Shown in pieces: positions 25,221 through 33,689 of a stretch of 51,838 bases of DNA. A program made the translations under genes and the position numbers. Positions within the stretch are counted from its first letter, which is position 1; each line of letters starts with the position of its first letter. Origin of the DNA: Actinomycetes bacterium (GTDB taxonomy: Bacteria; Actinomycetota; Acidimicrobiia; Acidimicrobiales; Ilumatobacteraceae); assembly GCA_025358125.1 (NCBI GenBank), contig JANYKS010000061.1:1-51838 (forward strand), in the 5' to 3' direction. Below the pieces are notes generated by a model that saw only the letters and a program-made list of their open reading frames with translations, was not told the DNA's origin and did not search any database.

Positions 25221-26036
25221 ATGTCGCTCGACGGCAAGGTCGCATTCATCACCGGCGTCGCCCGCGGTCAGGGCCGCGCCCACGCCGTCCGGCTCGCCCG
25301 CGACGGGGCGAAGGTCGTCGGTGTCGACATCTGCGAGGACATCGCATCGATGGACTACCCCAACGCATCCGAGGCCGATCTCGCGGAGACCGTCAAGCTG
25401 GTCGAATCTGAAGGCGGCGCGATGATCGGGACCAAGGCCGACGTCCGCGACTTCGCAGCCGTGAAGACGGCTGTCGATCAGGGCGTGGAGCGCTACGGTC
25501 GGCTCGACATCGTCATCGCCAACGCCGGGATCGTGCGACTCGGCGACGAGCCAGAGGACTTCCTGACGGTTTGGAGGGACATCATCGACACCAACCTCAC
25601 GGGAGTGTTCCACACTGTGAAGGCCTCGACCCAGCACCTCATCGACGGCGGCGAGGGAGGGTCGATCGTGATCACCAGCTCGTCGGCGGGCCTCAAGGGC
25701 ACCGGCACCTCCAAGACGGGCGGAAGCGCATACACCGCTGCCAAGCGAGGCCTCGTTGGATACATGCAGGTGCTCGCGAACGAGCTCGCGAAGCACATGA
25801 TCCGGGTCAACACGATTCACCCGACAGGCGTCGCCACCGGCATGGTGATGAACGAAGCGATGCAGAAGTTGTTCGCGTCGGGTGATCCGGCCCTGGCGTC
25901 GATGCAGAACGCCCTGCCGATCGAGATCCTGCAGCCCGAAGACATTGCGAACGCAGTCGCATGGCTGGTTTCGGACGAAGCAAAGTTCATCACAGGCGTC
26001 GCACTGCCGCTCGACGCAGGCTTCACCATTCGCTGA
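25221..26036 (+). CDS. SDR family oxidoreductase, mycofactocin-coupled type
   Basis: 271-residue short-chain dehydrogenase. The cofactor motif reads FITGVARGQGRAHAVRLARD; the G-ARGQGR-HA variant is typical of SDRs that retain NAD and pass electrons to mycofactocin. Catalytic Ser near 154 (ITSSSAGLKG), Tyr171 and Lys175 (YTAAK), and NAG at 101-103. The C-terminal LPLDAGFTIR is also typical. The start has AGGGG upstream at slightly long spacing. No mycofactocin biosynthesis genes lie in the window. The substrate is likely an alcohol or terpenoid/steroid-like compound; this is inference only. Confidence 0.88.
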   Translation: MSLDGKVAFITGVARGQGRAHAVRLARDGAKVVGVDICEDIASMDYPNASEADLAETVKLVESEGGAMIGTKADVRDFAAVKTAVDQGVERYGRLDIVIANAGIVRLGDEPEDFLTVWRDIIDTNLTGVFHTVKASTQHLIDGGEGGSIVITSSSAGLKGTGTSKTGGSAYTAAKRGLVGYMQVLANELAKHMIRVNTIHPTGVATGMVMNEAMQKLFASGDPALASMQNALPIEILQPEDIANAVAWLVSDEAKFITGVALPLDAGFTIR

Positions 26037-26176
26037 GCCCGTTGGCGGCAGGGCCGAGGGAGACGGCACCTCCCGGCGGGGTGAGCTGCATCCCCCAGCC
26101 GAGGTGCCACACCATATTCGCCGACCTCACCGACAGAGGACAGCTCAAGTATTGGGTCGGTCGACACGTGGAGGCG

Positions 26177-26791
26177 TCATCCGCGTGTACCGAGCGCTGC
26201 GAGGCAGAACGCGGTGGTGGTCGCTTGATCGTGGACGTCGGGGTTGCGATACGGGACCGCCAACCCGGCTGCGTGCAGGACAGCGGCAGCGACGAGGTGG
26301 GCGACCGAGATGGGGTCACCGATTGTGAACTCTCCGGTTTCGGCTCCAGCGCGGATCGCAGCACAGAGCGGCTCGATCAGCATCTGGTGAGCCTCGACGG
26401 CGACGACTTCTGCGCCGTCGGTCCGGCTGCCGGTGATCGATCCCAGCACCGCCACGCGCTCGGCGCGACGAGCGTTGCGCACCAGGCCGAAGATTTCGTC
26501 GATCCACAACGTCACGGCTTCGACCGGTGACGTGACGTCGGCAAGGCGTTTGTTCAGCCGTCCGGCGGCCCACTCGGCGTCGCGGCGGTACATCGCGCAC
26601 AGCAAGGCGTCCTTGGACTCGAAATGTCGGTAGAAGGACCGCGTCGAAACGCCGGCCGCGGCCAGGATGTCCGCAACGGTGAAGTCCTGGCTGCGGTCGC
26701 GCAGCGCGGTGTAGGCCGCATCGAAGATCAATCGGCGTTCGGCGTCGTCGTCGAACTGGCGGGGCCGACCAACGGGCCTCTTGGCGGTCAC
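26177..26791 (-). CDS. TetR/AcrR family transcriptional regulator
   Basis: 204-residue repressor. It begins TAKRPVGRPRQFDDDAE, a common basic lead-in, then the helix-turn-helix FTVADILAAAGVSTRSFYRH. The ligand domain is diverged. The start is GTG 26791, which overlaps the stop of an amidohydrolase fragment (GTGA), showing that the two were once an operon. Convergent with the SDR gene, 140 nt apart. Probably controlled a catabolic operon that has since lost its upstream part. Confidence 0.85.
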   Translation of the reverse strand: MTAKRPVGRPRQFDDDAERRLIFDAAYTALRDRSQDFTVADILAAAGVSTRSFYRHFESKDALLCAMYRRDAEWAAGRLNKRLADVTSPVEAVTLWIDEIFGLVRNARRAERVAVLGSITGSRTDGAEVVAVEAHQMLIEPLCAAIRAGAETGEFTIGDPISVAHLVAAAVLHAAGLAVPYRNPDVHDQATTTAFCLAALGTRG

Positions 26792-27036
26792 GCAGCGAGC
26801 GCCGCTGGCTGGCCGACCTCCGGGAACAGGTCGAGGAAGGCGCCGCGCGTGATGCGGTACGTGGTGTCCTCGTCGACCCCGTCGAACAGGCCGTGAAGAG
26901 TCTCCTGGGTGTGGCCGTAGGTGCCCTCCATGTGGGGGTAGTCGCTGCCGAACATGACGTTGCGGTAACCCATTGCCGTGACGGCGGCGACCGCGGATTC
27001 GTCGTAGTAGTCCGCGCCGATCAATTTGACAATGAG
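26788..27036 (-). pseudogene. Amidohydrolase family 2 C-terminal fragment
   Basis: The frame ends with YRNVMFGSDYPHMEGTYGHT and then FDGVDEDTTYRITRGAFLDL. The GSDYPH-EGT block carries the metal-site Asp of ACMSD/amidohydrolase-2 proteins. The N-terminal barrel with the HxH site is absent; the sequence before about 27036 is unrelated. A stop-start overlap with the TetR gene remains. Confidence 0.7.
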
Positions 27037-27238
27037 ATTTGCAAATCGTCTGAACGGACGCTCGAAGACACCGCCGATGCACTTTCCCAGCGCTTTCATC
27101 GCCCGCGGGTTGTGGTTCCTGCTCCGTTGACGACGACATCGCCGAGCCGTTCGGCGACGGATCGAGCATCCCGGTGCGAACCTGACGCAATTCAGCATCG
27201 GCCTGCGCTACAGCGAGGCGCGCGTTGATCCGTCGGGA

Positions 27239-29749
27239 GTGGGCTACGAGACGTACACGTTGCGGATGACTTCGTCGATGGTGGTTACATCGGATGCGAC
27301 GAGGGCCATCGCTTCAGTGCCCATTGTGCGCATGCCTTGGGCGACCGCAAGGGCACGCATTTCTTGCGGTGCGGCCTCTGAAACCATCAGGCGGCGGATC
27401 TCGTCGGCGCCGGCAAACGCCTGCGCCGACGGCGGCAAGAACCCGGCCTCGATTGGCGCGAGCACCAATCCGGATGCCGTTACCACCTATCCGCAGACCG
27501 TGTCGATCGACGCGCCCTTGACGTTCAAGACCGGCCATTATGTCTTCTGCGCCGGATTGAACATTGGCGCAGGCGGGCGCGTGGCCGGCACCGATGTCCT
27601 GCTCTACATCGCCGGCGGGTCCGTGGCGGTCGACGCCAACGCTACAATCGACCTGACGGCATTCGCCGAGGGGCCCGACGCCAACCTACTGATCTGGGTC
27701 GCAACTCCTCAGACGGTCACACTCGCAGGTGGGGCGCGGATCAGCAGCTACCGAGGAATCATTTACGCGCCGAGTTCCACACTGCGCCTCGCGAGCGCGC
27801 TGGCCACCAACATCGGCGGGTTCAGCGTCCAGAAAATGATCATCAGTGGTCAGGGCGCACTTCGCATCGGTCTGCTGGTGCCGATATTGGCCATCAGCCC
27901 GCCGTCGATCCCGATAGCACAGGTGGGTGTGGCATACGCGGCAACGCTGATCTCGTCTGGCGCAACGTCGCCGGCGAGGTGGACCGCAAGGGGTCTGCCC
28001 CCCGGCCTCAGCATCGATTCGTCGACAGGGATGATCTCCGGGACTCCAACCACGTTCGGCTCGTTTGGAATCGTCGTGACCATGTTCGATGCCACCGCGG
28101 CGGCGGCCACAATCGACTACACCATCTCGGTCGCTGCGAAGTTGGCGATCAGCGGCCCGATCTCACTTCCGACGGGGCAGACGGGAATTGCCTATCCCCC
28201 TACGACTGTGATGTCCACCGGTGGCGTCGCCCCGACGAAGTGGTCAGCAACGGGCATGCCCGCTGGGATGACGATCGACGCCGTGACCGGTGCGATGACC
28301 GGCACGCCGACATCGTATGGGTCGTTCAACACCGTCGTGTATGTCACCGACGCGATGTCGGCCACCGCACTGATGGATTACACCATCTCGGTCGCTCCTC
28401 CTCTGGTTGTCGCAGGGCCAGCAGCGCTACCGGCTGGGCGGGCGGGAGCGGCGTACTCGACGACGACCATGATTTCGTCGGGTGGCACGTCGCCATCTTC
28501 ATGGTCAGCTACCGGTCTGCCGTCTGGACTGTCGATCACGCCATCGACCGGCGTGTTCTCGGGCACCCCGACCACGTCTGGCTCGTTCAATGTGACCGCC
28601 ATTGTCACCGACTCGATCGGAGCGGTCGCTTCGAGCGGCTATGTACTCACGGTGTCGCCTCCGGCGGTCACGTTGACCGTGTCGGGGCCAGGCAGCCTGT
28701 CAACGGGTCAGGTGAGTTCGCAGTACCCGAACACCACCGTCGGCGCGACGGGCGGGGTGCAACCATATGCCTGGTCAGGCACCGGACTACCCGCAGGTCT
28801 CGCGATCGATTCGTCGACCGGAGTAATCAGCGGGACGCCGACTGTGGCCGGTACCTTCGATGTCACGGTCAGAGTTTCCGACGCGTCGGCGACGGCCGCG
28901 CAGATGGCGTACCCGATGACGATCAACCCGGTCGTCGTGGTGCCGCCCGGGTGTCCGGCCACCCCGCTTGGTTGGCGCGGAGAGTACTTCGCGAATGCGA
29001 CGCTGACGGGTTCCTCGACGCTGTGCCGCGACGATGCAAACGTCAACTTCGACTGGGGTTACGGATCCCCAGCGCCTGGCTTGCCGGCGGACGATTTCTC
29101 GGTGCGCTGGACCAGAACCCAAGACTTCGCCGCCGGCAACTACACTTTCACAGTCGGCTCTGACGACGGGGCCCGGTTGTACATCGATGGTGTGCTCATA
29201 CTCGACCGTTGGGTCGATCAGGCCTACCCGACGCCGCAGCCAACAGTCGGACGTTCGCTCACGAACGGCAGCCATGCCGTCGTGATGGAGTACTACGAAC
29301 GCGGCGGTGCGGCGCGCGCGACGCTGACGTGGTTTACGGGCGCTGCGCCGCTGCCACCATCGTGCACGGTCGCTGCTGCCGGATGGCTCGGCGAGTACTA
29401 CGGCAACGTCTCGTTGTCCGGCTCGCCGACGCTGTGCCGCGACGATGCAAACGTCAACTTCGACTGGGGCTACGGAGCGCCCGCAAGTGGCCTGCCGTCA
29501 GACAACTTCTCGGTGCGCTGGACCAAGACGCTGAGCTTCAAGGCCGGCAAGTACAAGTTCTGGCTCGGCACCGATGACGGCGGGCGACTGTATATCGATG
29601 GCGTCCTCGTGCTCGACCGATGGGTCGATCAAGGCTATCCATCACCGTTGCCGAGCACGGTGCGAACGTTGCCCGCCGGCAACCACACCATCGTCGTGGA
29701 GTATTACGAGCGAGGTGGAATCGCTCGGGCTTCGCTGGTATTGCAATGA
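27239..29749 (+). CDS. Large Ig-like/PA14 surface protein, 5' end replaced
   Basis: 836 codons are open, but roughly the first 65 are antisense to a PilB fragment and show no signal peptide, so the natural N-terminus is probably gone. Real sequence starts about residue 78 (AVTTYPQTVSIDAPLTFKTG) with a beta-rich domain to about 205. Four putative-Ig (He_PIG) modules of about 85 residues follow, each with a W-x-A/G-x-GLP-x-GL-x-I-x-x-x-TG-x-x-x-GTPT motif. Two PA14 modules end the protein (LGWRGEYFANATL and AGWLGEYYGNVSL), each with DD and RLYIDGVLILDRWVDQ. PA14 usually binds glycans. Without a signal peptide export is doubtful; it may be a pseudogene. Confidence 0.7.
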   Translation: MGYETYTLRMTSSMVVTSDATRAIASVPIVRMPWATARARISCGAASETIRRRISSAPANACADGGKNPASIGASTNPDAVTTYPQTVSIDAPLTFKTGHYVFCAGLNIGAGGRVAGTDVLLYIAGGSVAVDANATIDLTAFAEGPDANLLIWVATPQTVTLAGGARISSYRGIIYAPSSTLRLASALATNIGGFSVQKMIISGQGALRIGLLVPILAISPPSIPIAQVGVAYAATLISSGATSPARWTARGLPPGLSIDSSTGMISGTPTTFGSFGIVVTMFDATAAAATIDYTISVAAKLAISGPISLPTGQTGIAYPPTTVMSTGGVAPTKWSATGMPAGMTIDAVTGAMTGTPTSYGSFNTVVYVTDAMSATALMDYTISVAPPLVVAGPAALPAGRAGAAYSTTTMISSGGTSPSSWSATGLPSGLSITPSTGVFSGTPTTSGSFNVTAIVTDSIGAVASSGYVLTVSPPAVTLTVSGPGSLSTGQVSSQYPNTTVGATGGVQPYAWSGTGLPAGLAIDSSTGVISGTPTVAGTFDVTVRVSDASATAAQMAYPMTINPVVVVPPGCPATPLGWRGEYFANATLTGSSTLCRDDANVNFDWGYGSPAPGLPADDFSVRWTRTQDFAAGNYTFTVGSDDGARLYIDGVLILDRWVDQAYPTPQPTVGRSLTNGSHAVVMEYYERGGAARATLTWFTGAAPLPPSCTVAAAGWLGEYYGNVSLSGSPTLCRDDANVNFDWGYGAPASGLPSDNFSVRWTKTLSFKAGKYKFWLGTDDGGRLYIDGVLVLDRWVDQGYPSPLPSTVRTLPAGNHTIVVEYYERGGIARASLVLQ
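27244..27430 (-). pseudogene. PilB/GspE-type secretion ATPase C-terminal fragment
   Basis: The minus strand reads ADEIRRLMVSEAAPQEMRAL, AVAQGMRTMGTEAMALVASD and VTTIDEVIRNVYVS before the stop. This is the invariant tail of type IV pilus / type II secretion assembly ATPases (GMRTL...G.TT.EEV.RV). Only about 60 residues remain. The fragment lies antisense under the apparent start of the PA14 protein gene, marking a junction near 27430-27465. Confidence 0.75.
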
Positions 29750-29798
29750 ATCGGCGGCCCCCGGCACACCGACGATGTGTCGTAGACTTCACGTATCG

Positions 29799-30133
29799 CT
29801 ACACCGATCTCGGTCTGGCTCTCATATGGTCGCGGATGATGGCGTCGAGTTCGCGGAACCGTCCAGGCGGGAACGTTTCCACGGCGTCCGCGACGGGGGT
29901 GATCTCGCGGGTGCCCGACGTCGGCATGATGTGGAGCTTGGTCAGCCGGCGCGGTTCCACATCCAGTCGGTCGATCAAATTCTCCTCGAACTGGTGGAAC
30001 GTGCCGCCCGATACATCCAAACGGCGTAGAGGTCGAGGGCGCGGCCGGCAAGATCAGCCATCGGCGCAGCAATCGGCGACTTCGTGACGGCAAGCGTGTC
30101 GTCGAGGTCGAAGGCGAGGACACGGCGACGCAT
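29799..30133 (-). pseudogene. HAD-IIB / phosphomannomutase-like fragment
   Basis: Starts MRRRVLAFDLDDTLAVTKSP, the nucleophile motif and lead of eukaryotic-type PMM/HAD-IIB proteins. After a frameshift near 30010 it continues VSGGTFHQFEENLIDRLDVE and LTKLHIMPTSGT, the next conserved block. The cap domain and the C-terminal motifs are missing or scrambled. Broken gene. Confidence 0.7.
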
Positions 30134-30203
30134 CAACCCGGCGTGAAGAGCCGTCGGCTACTCCTCGCCCGGCCGACGCGTCCGCGACGTCGCGCGATCG
30201 TCG

Positions 30204-30209
30204 TACGAT
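30204..30209 (+). promoter_or_regulatory. -10 hexamer of leaderless DUF998 gene
   Basis: TACGAT overlaps the first ATG (30208) and ends 7 nt before the second ATG (30217), favouring the second as the start. Confidence 0.4.
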
Positions 30210-30216
30210 GGAGCAG

Positions 30217-30843
30217 ATGCGCGCTTCGAGCACCAGGCCATCGCTCAGCCCGTCGGCGGTGCGTATTGCTGCAGTCGGCGGGGTGATCGGCCCGGCTGCG
30301 TTCATCGGCGCGTGGATGGTTGGCTCAGCGGTCACAGCGCGTGAGTACTCGCCGATCGACGACGCGATCAGCCGGCTCGCCGCAGTCGGCGCCGATAGCC
30401 GTCCGCTGATGACCGCCGGTTTCATCGGTTTCGGAGTCTGCCTGCCGGTATACGCCTCGGCGTTGCGCCGCGTTGTGGGCGGCGCAGCGTGGATGACGGC
30501 TGCCGCAACGGGCATCGCGACCCTGGCCGTGTCAGCGACCCCTCTCGATCGCTCTTCCACTGTCGACACCTGGCATGGCGTCTTTGCCGGCCTCGGCTAC
30601 GTCACCCTCGCTGCGACCCCACTGCTGGCGGTGCGGGCGCTGCTGCAGCAAGGGCATCGTGGCTTGGCCGGACTCGGCGTCGTTGCCGGCGCGATTTCAG
30701 GGATCTCGTTGGTCCTCACGACCAGCAGTCTGCCGACCGGGTTGTTCCAACGCCTCGGCCTTACGGCGGCAGACATCTGGATCGCCACGTCCGCACTGGC
30801 CATTGCCGGTGGGAAACTCCGACCGACGCCGACCGAGACCTAG
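30217..30843 (+). CDS. DUF998 family integral membrane protein
   Basis: 208 residues with six predicted membrane helices (for example VRIAAVGGVIGPAAFIGAWM and AGLGVVAGAISGISLVLTTS). The conserved DUF998 pattern YSPIDDAISRLAAVGADSRP after helix 1 and the SATPLDRSSTVDTWHG loop are visible. The molecular function of the family is unknown. The start is moved to the second ATG because the first overlaps a -10 hexamer. No operon partner; fabH follows after 48 nt with its own promoter signal. Confidence 0.82.
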   Translation: MRASSTRPSLSPSAVRIAAVGGVIGPAAFIGAWMVGSAVTAREYSPIDDAISRLAAVGADSRPLMTAGFIGFGVCLPVYASALRRVVGGAAWMTAAATGIATLAVSATPLDRSSTVDTWHGVFAGLGYVTLAATPLLAVRALLQQGHRGLAGLGVVAGAISGISLVLTTSSLPTGLFQRLGLTAADIWIATSALAIAGGKLRPTPTET

Positions 30844-30850
30844 CCTGCCC

Positions 30851-30856
30851 TAGCCT
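30851..30856 (+). promoter_or_regulatory. -10 hexamer before a short leader ORF and fabH
   Basis: TAGCCT ends 6 nt before GTG 30863, which opens a nine-codon ORF ending at the fabH start. Confidence 0.4.
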
Positions 30857-30862
30857 GACGCT

Positions 30863-30892
30863 GTGACAGCACTTGCCGAAGACGACGCCTGA
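30863..30892 (+). CDS. Nine-residue leader peptide coupled to fabH
   Basis: GTG opens VTALAEDDA followed by TGA, whose last base is the A of the fabH ATG (TGATG). It sits where a leaderless transcript from TAGCCT would begin, and fabH itself has no good Shine-Dalgarno sequence. Probable role is to deliver ribosomes to fabH by termination-reinitiation. Short, so confidence is modest. Confidence 0.35.
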   Translation: MTALAEDDA

Positions 30893-31875
30893 TGTCGGCG
30901 GAGATGACCCGATCCGTCGTCCTGGGTTGCGGTGGCTATGTACCGGCTCGAATCGTCTGCAACGACGAACTCGGCTCGCTCATCGACACATCCGACGAAT
31001 GGATCGTCCAGCGCACCGGCATTCGACAACGCCATATCGCCGCCGACGGCGAGCTGACGTCAGATTTGGGAACGCTGGCGGCGCAAGCGGCGTTGGAGCA
31101 TGCCGGCATCGGCGCCGACGAAATCGATCTGCTGATCGTCGCCACCTCCACACCCGACGAGACCTTTCCCGCGACGGCGGCCACGGTGCAGGCGAAACTC
31201 GGCATGACGGCTGGTGCTGCATTCGATGTCCAAGCAGTCTGCTCCGGATTCGTCTACGCGCTGTCGATCGCCGACAGCATGCTCAAAAACGGCATGGGCT
31301 CTACAGCCCTGGTGATCGGAGCGGAAACATTCTCGCGTCTGCTGGACTGGACGGACCGCACGTCGTGCGTGCTGTTCGGCGACGGCGCAGGGGCCATCGT
31401 GTTGAGAGCGGAGCCTGGAACCGGTTCGGCTGCGGATCGCGGCGTTCTCGCGAGCACCTTGCATTCCGACGGTCGTCTGCATGATCTGCTCTATGTGGAC
31501 GGTGGGCCGTCGTCTACGGGCACGACAGGGCATCTGCGGATGCACGGCAAAGAGGTCTACCGCCACGCTGTGACCAAACTCAGCGATGTGGTGGCAGAGG
31601 TTCTTCAAGCTGGTGGGTTGTCGGCGACCGACATCGACTGGGTGGTCCCCCATCAGGCAAACGCGCGGATCATCGAAAGTGTTGCTCACAAACTTGCGCT
31701 GAGCCCGGATCGGGTGGTCATCACCGTCGATCGGCACGCCAACACGTCAGCCGCCTCGATCCCGCTTGCGTTGTCGGTGGCGGTCGCCGACGGACGGATC
31801 CAACGTGGTGATCTGCTGCTGTTCGAGGCGCTCGGTGGCGGGATGACCTGGGGGGCGAATCTACTCCGCTGGTAA
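30892..31875 (+). CDS. fabH: 3-oxoacyl-[acyl-carrier-protein] synthase III
   Basis: 327-residue thiolase-fold condensing enzyme that starts fatty-acid (or polyketide-like) chains by joining acyl-CoA and malonyl-ACP. The catalytic triad is complete: Cys117 ([10 protein letters not shown]), His254 (VPHQANARI) and Asn284 ([10 protein letters not shown]). The C-terminal [13 protein letters not shown] is the family ending. No other FAS genes adjoin, so it may feed a specialised starter. Starts at ATG overlapping a leader ORF stop; ATG 30904 is an alternative. Confidence 0.94.
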   Translation: MSAEMTRSVVLGCGGYVPARIVCNDELGSLIDTSDEWIVQRTGIRQRHIAADGELTSDLGTLAAQAALEHAGIGADEIDLLIVATSTPDETFPATAATVQAKLGMTAGAAFDVQAVCSGFVYALSIADSMLKNGMGSTALVIGAETFSRLLDWTDRTSCVLFGDGAGAIVLRAEPGTGSAADRGVLASTLHSDGRLHDLLYVDGGPSSTGTTGHLRMHGKEVYRHAVTKLSDVVAEVLQAGGLSATDIDWVVPHQANARIIESVAHKLALSPDRVVITVDRHANTSAASIPLALSVAVADGRIQRGDLLLFEALGGGMTWGANLLRW

Positions 31876-31934
31876 CAGCCGGACCGACGTGACGACGCGT
31901 GTCCCCACGTTGAAGGCTGTGACCGACGGTTCGG

Positions 31935-31940
31935 TAGGCT
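31935..31940 (+). promoter_or_regulatory. -10 hexamer of leaderless aminotransferase gene
   Basis: TAGGCT ends 6 nt before the ATG at 31947, the same hexamer seen before rimO. Confidence 0.4.
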
Positions 31941-31946
31941 TGGTGG

Positions 31947-32873
31947 ATGACGACCACGCACGACGCGACCGAAGTCCAGATGGCACCGTGGACGAACGGG
32001 GCTGCGTACTCCGACGGCGGGTTCTGCTCGATTGAGCAGGCCAAGATTTCCGTGCTCGACATGGGCCTCACCCGATCGGACTGCACCTACGACGTCGTGC
32101 ACGTGTGGAACGGCCGGTTCTTTCGGCTCGACGCCCACATCGACCGTTTCCTGGAGAGCATGGCCCGGCTGCGTCTCGATGCCGGTCACGACCGGGCCGG
32201 CCTCGAGGACATCCTGCACGAGGTGGTCCGTCGCTCGGGTCTGCGCGATTCGTACGTGTCGATGACATGCACCCGCGGACGGCCGGCGCCGGGAAGCCGT
32301 GACCTGCGTACCTGCCGCAACAACTTCTACTGCTTCGCGGTGCCGTTCATCTGGATCACCACACCCGAGCAGCAACGAACCGGAGTGCACATGTGGATCA
32401 GCGACATCCCACGCATCCCACCCGAGAGCGTCGACCCGGTGGTGAAGAACTATCACTGGCTCGATTTCGACATGGCGTTGTTCGACGCCTACGACCACGA
32501 CGCCCAGCTCGTAGTGCTCGGCGATCTGAGCGGCGCTGTCACCGAAGGAGCCGGCTACAACATCTTCGCCCATGTCGACGGGCGCTGGCTCACCCCAGCG
32601 ACGGGAGCCTTGAGGGGCGTCACCCGCCAGACCGTCATCGACCTCGTGACGGCAGCGGGTGGCATCGTGGAGCAAGGTCGGCTGAGTGCGGACGATCTCC
32701 GGCGGGCGAACGAAGTTCTCGTCACGTCGACCGCAGGTGGGGTGATGCCGGTGACGACACTTCACGGCCAGCCGGTGGGCGACGGGATGCCGGGCCCACG
32801 CACCCGCGAGTTGCACGATCTGTACTGGTCGAGCCACGAGGACCCCGCGTGGTCGACGCCCGTTCGTGCGTGA
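31947..32873 (+). CDS. Class IV PLP aminotransferase (branched-chain/D-amino acid type)
   Basis: 308-residue fold-type IV aminotransferase. The PLP Lys is Lys167 (VVKNYHWLDFDMAL) and the cofactor-binding Glu is Glu200 (VTEGAGYNIF), with later TSTAGGVMPVTTL. Fold-type IV covers IlvE, D-amino-acid transaminase, aminodeoxychorismate lyase and (R)-amine transaminases. The N-terminal region (YSDGGFCSIEQAKISVLDMG, TYDVVHVWNGRFFRLDAH) is closest to IlvE-like or amine-transaminase members. The exact substrate is not certain. Single gene, leaderless start. Confidence 0.88.
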   Translation: MTTTHDATEVQMAPWTNGAAYSDGGFCSIEQAKISVLDMGLTRSDCTYDVVHVWNGRFFRLDAHIDRFLESMARLRLDAGHDRAGLEDILHEVVRRSGLRDSYVSMTCTRGRPAPGSRDLRTCRNNFYCFAVPFIWITTPEQQRTGVHMWISDIPRIPPESVDPVVKNYHWLDFDMALFDAYDHDAQLVVLGDLSGAVTEGAGYNIFAHVDGRWLTPATGALRGVTRQTVIDLVTAAGGIVEQGRLSADDLRRANEVLVTSTAGGVMPVTTLHGQPVGDGMPGPRTRELHDLYWSSHEDPAWSTPVRA

Positions 32874-32917
32874 CCGGTCGCGAACGTGATCGTCAGCGAC
32901 TCAACGTGACTCTGCGA

Positions 32918-32943
32918 CAAGTGTAGCATATCTGCTACACTTG
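32918..32943 (+). promoter_or_regulatory. VapBC operator palindrome
   Basis: CAAGTGTAGCA-TATC-TGCTACACTTG is an 11-bp perfect inverted repeat ending 5 nt before the antitoxin ATG. It is the expected binding site for the antitoxin/toxin complex. Confidence 0.7.
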
Positions 32944-32948
32944 CCCGG

Positions 32949-33203
32949 ATGACTGCTGTCGCATCTCGAGAACTGCGAAACAACACTCGAGCGTTGCTCG
33001 ATCGAGTTGACGCCGGCGAGGTCATAACCATTGCCGTGGATGGCCGCGAGGTCGCCGAGCTTCGCCCTCTCGGGCGTCAACGTCGTTGGATGACACGAAC
33101 CGAGTTCATCCGACGGGTAGTTCCCCACCAAGCGGATCCGGCCCTGCGTACCGAGCTTCGTGAGATTTCGCCGGACACCACGGCCGACCTTCCCCCGCTG
33201 TGA
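32949..33203 (+). CDS. vapB: Type II antitoxin, Phd/YefM (VapB-like)
   Basis: 84-residue antitoxin. The N-terminal Phd/YefM DNA-binding fold reads AVASRELRNNTRALLDRVDA, then VITIAVDGREVAELRP. The C-terminal acidic/proline tail would wrap the toxin. A perfect palindromic operator lies just upstream. The stop overlaps the toxin start (GTGA). Likely controls its own operon. Confidence 0.9.
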   Translation: MTAVASRELRNNTRALLDRVDAGEVITIAVDGREVAELRPLGRQRRWMTRTEFIRRVVPHQADPALRTELREISPDTTADLPPL

Positions 33204-33586
33204 GTGGCGGACTCGCCGACACCAGCATCTTCATCGCGAGCGAGACGGGACGGCCGCTGCGGATCGATGCACTCCCCGACGAACTTGCTGTCTCGATCAT
33301 CACCGTCGGCGAACTGAGAGCCGGCGTTCTTGCGGCCGCCGATGTCGACACACGCCACCGCCGCCTGAACACATTGATACGAGTACTCGAGCTGCAACCC
33401 ATTCCCGTCGACGAGGCCGTCGCACAGGCGTGGGCTCGGCTGCGAATCATGTTGCGCGACCACTCGATGCGGATGGCGGTGAACGACTCCTGGATAGCGG
33501 CAACCGCGCTTGCGCTGGGGGTTCCGGTAGTCACTCAAGATTCCGATTACGTCGAGCTTCCCGGACTCGATGTCATTCGGATCTGA
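33200..33586 (+). CDS. vapC: Type II toxin, VapC-family PIN ribonuclease
   Basis: 128-residue PIN-domain nuclease. The acidic active site is complete: Asp7 (LADTSIF), Glu38 (TVGELRAG), Asp96 (VNDSWIAATA) and Asp114/Asp116 (TQDSDY). VapC toxins cut specific tRNAs or rRNA; the target here is unknown. Starts at GTG overlapping the antitoxin stop by 4 nt. Complete and presumably active. Confidence 0.92.
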   Translation: MSGGLADTSIFIASETGRPLRIDALPDELAVSIITVGELRAGVLAAADVDTRHRRLNTLIRVLELQPIPVDEAVAQAWARLRIMLRDHSMRMAVNDSWIAATALALGVPVVTQDSDYVELPGLDVIRI

Positions 33587-33689
33587 GGGGTGCGCGGCGA
33601 CCGGATGGCGCACGACTGAGGATTCCCGGCGACTTGTTTCCGGCGTGCGTACACGCCAATCTGGAGAGCGCGGGATAGAGGAGATCTTG

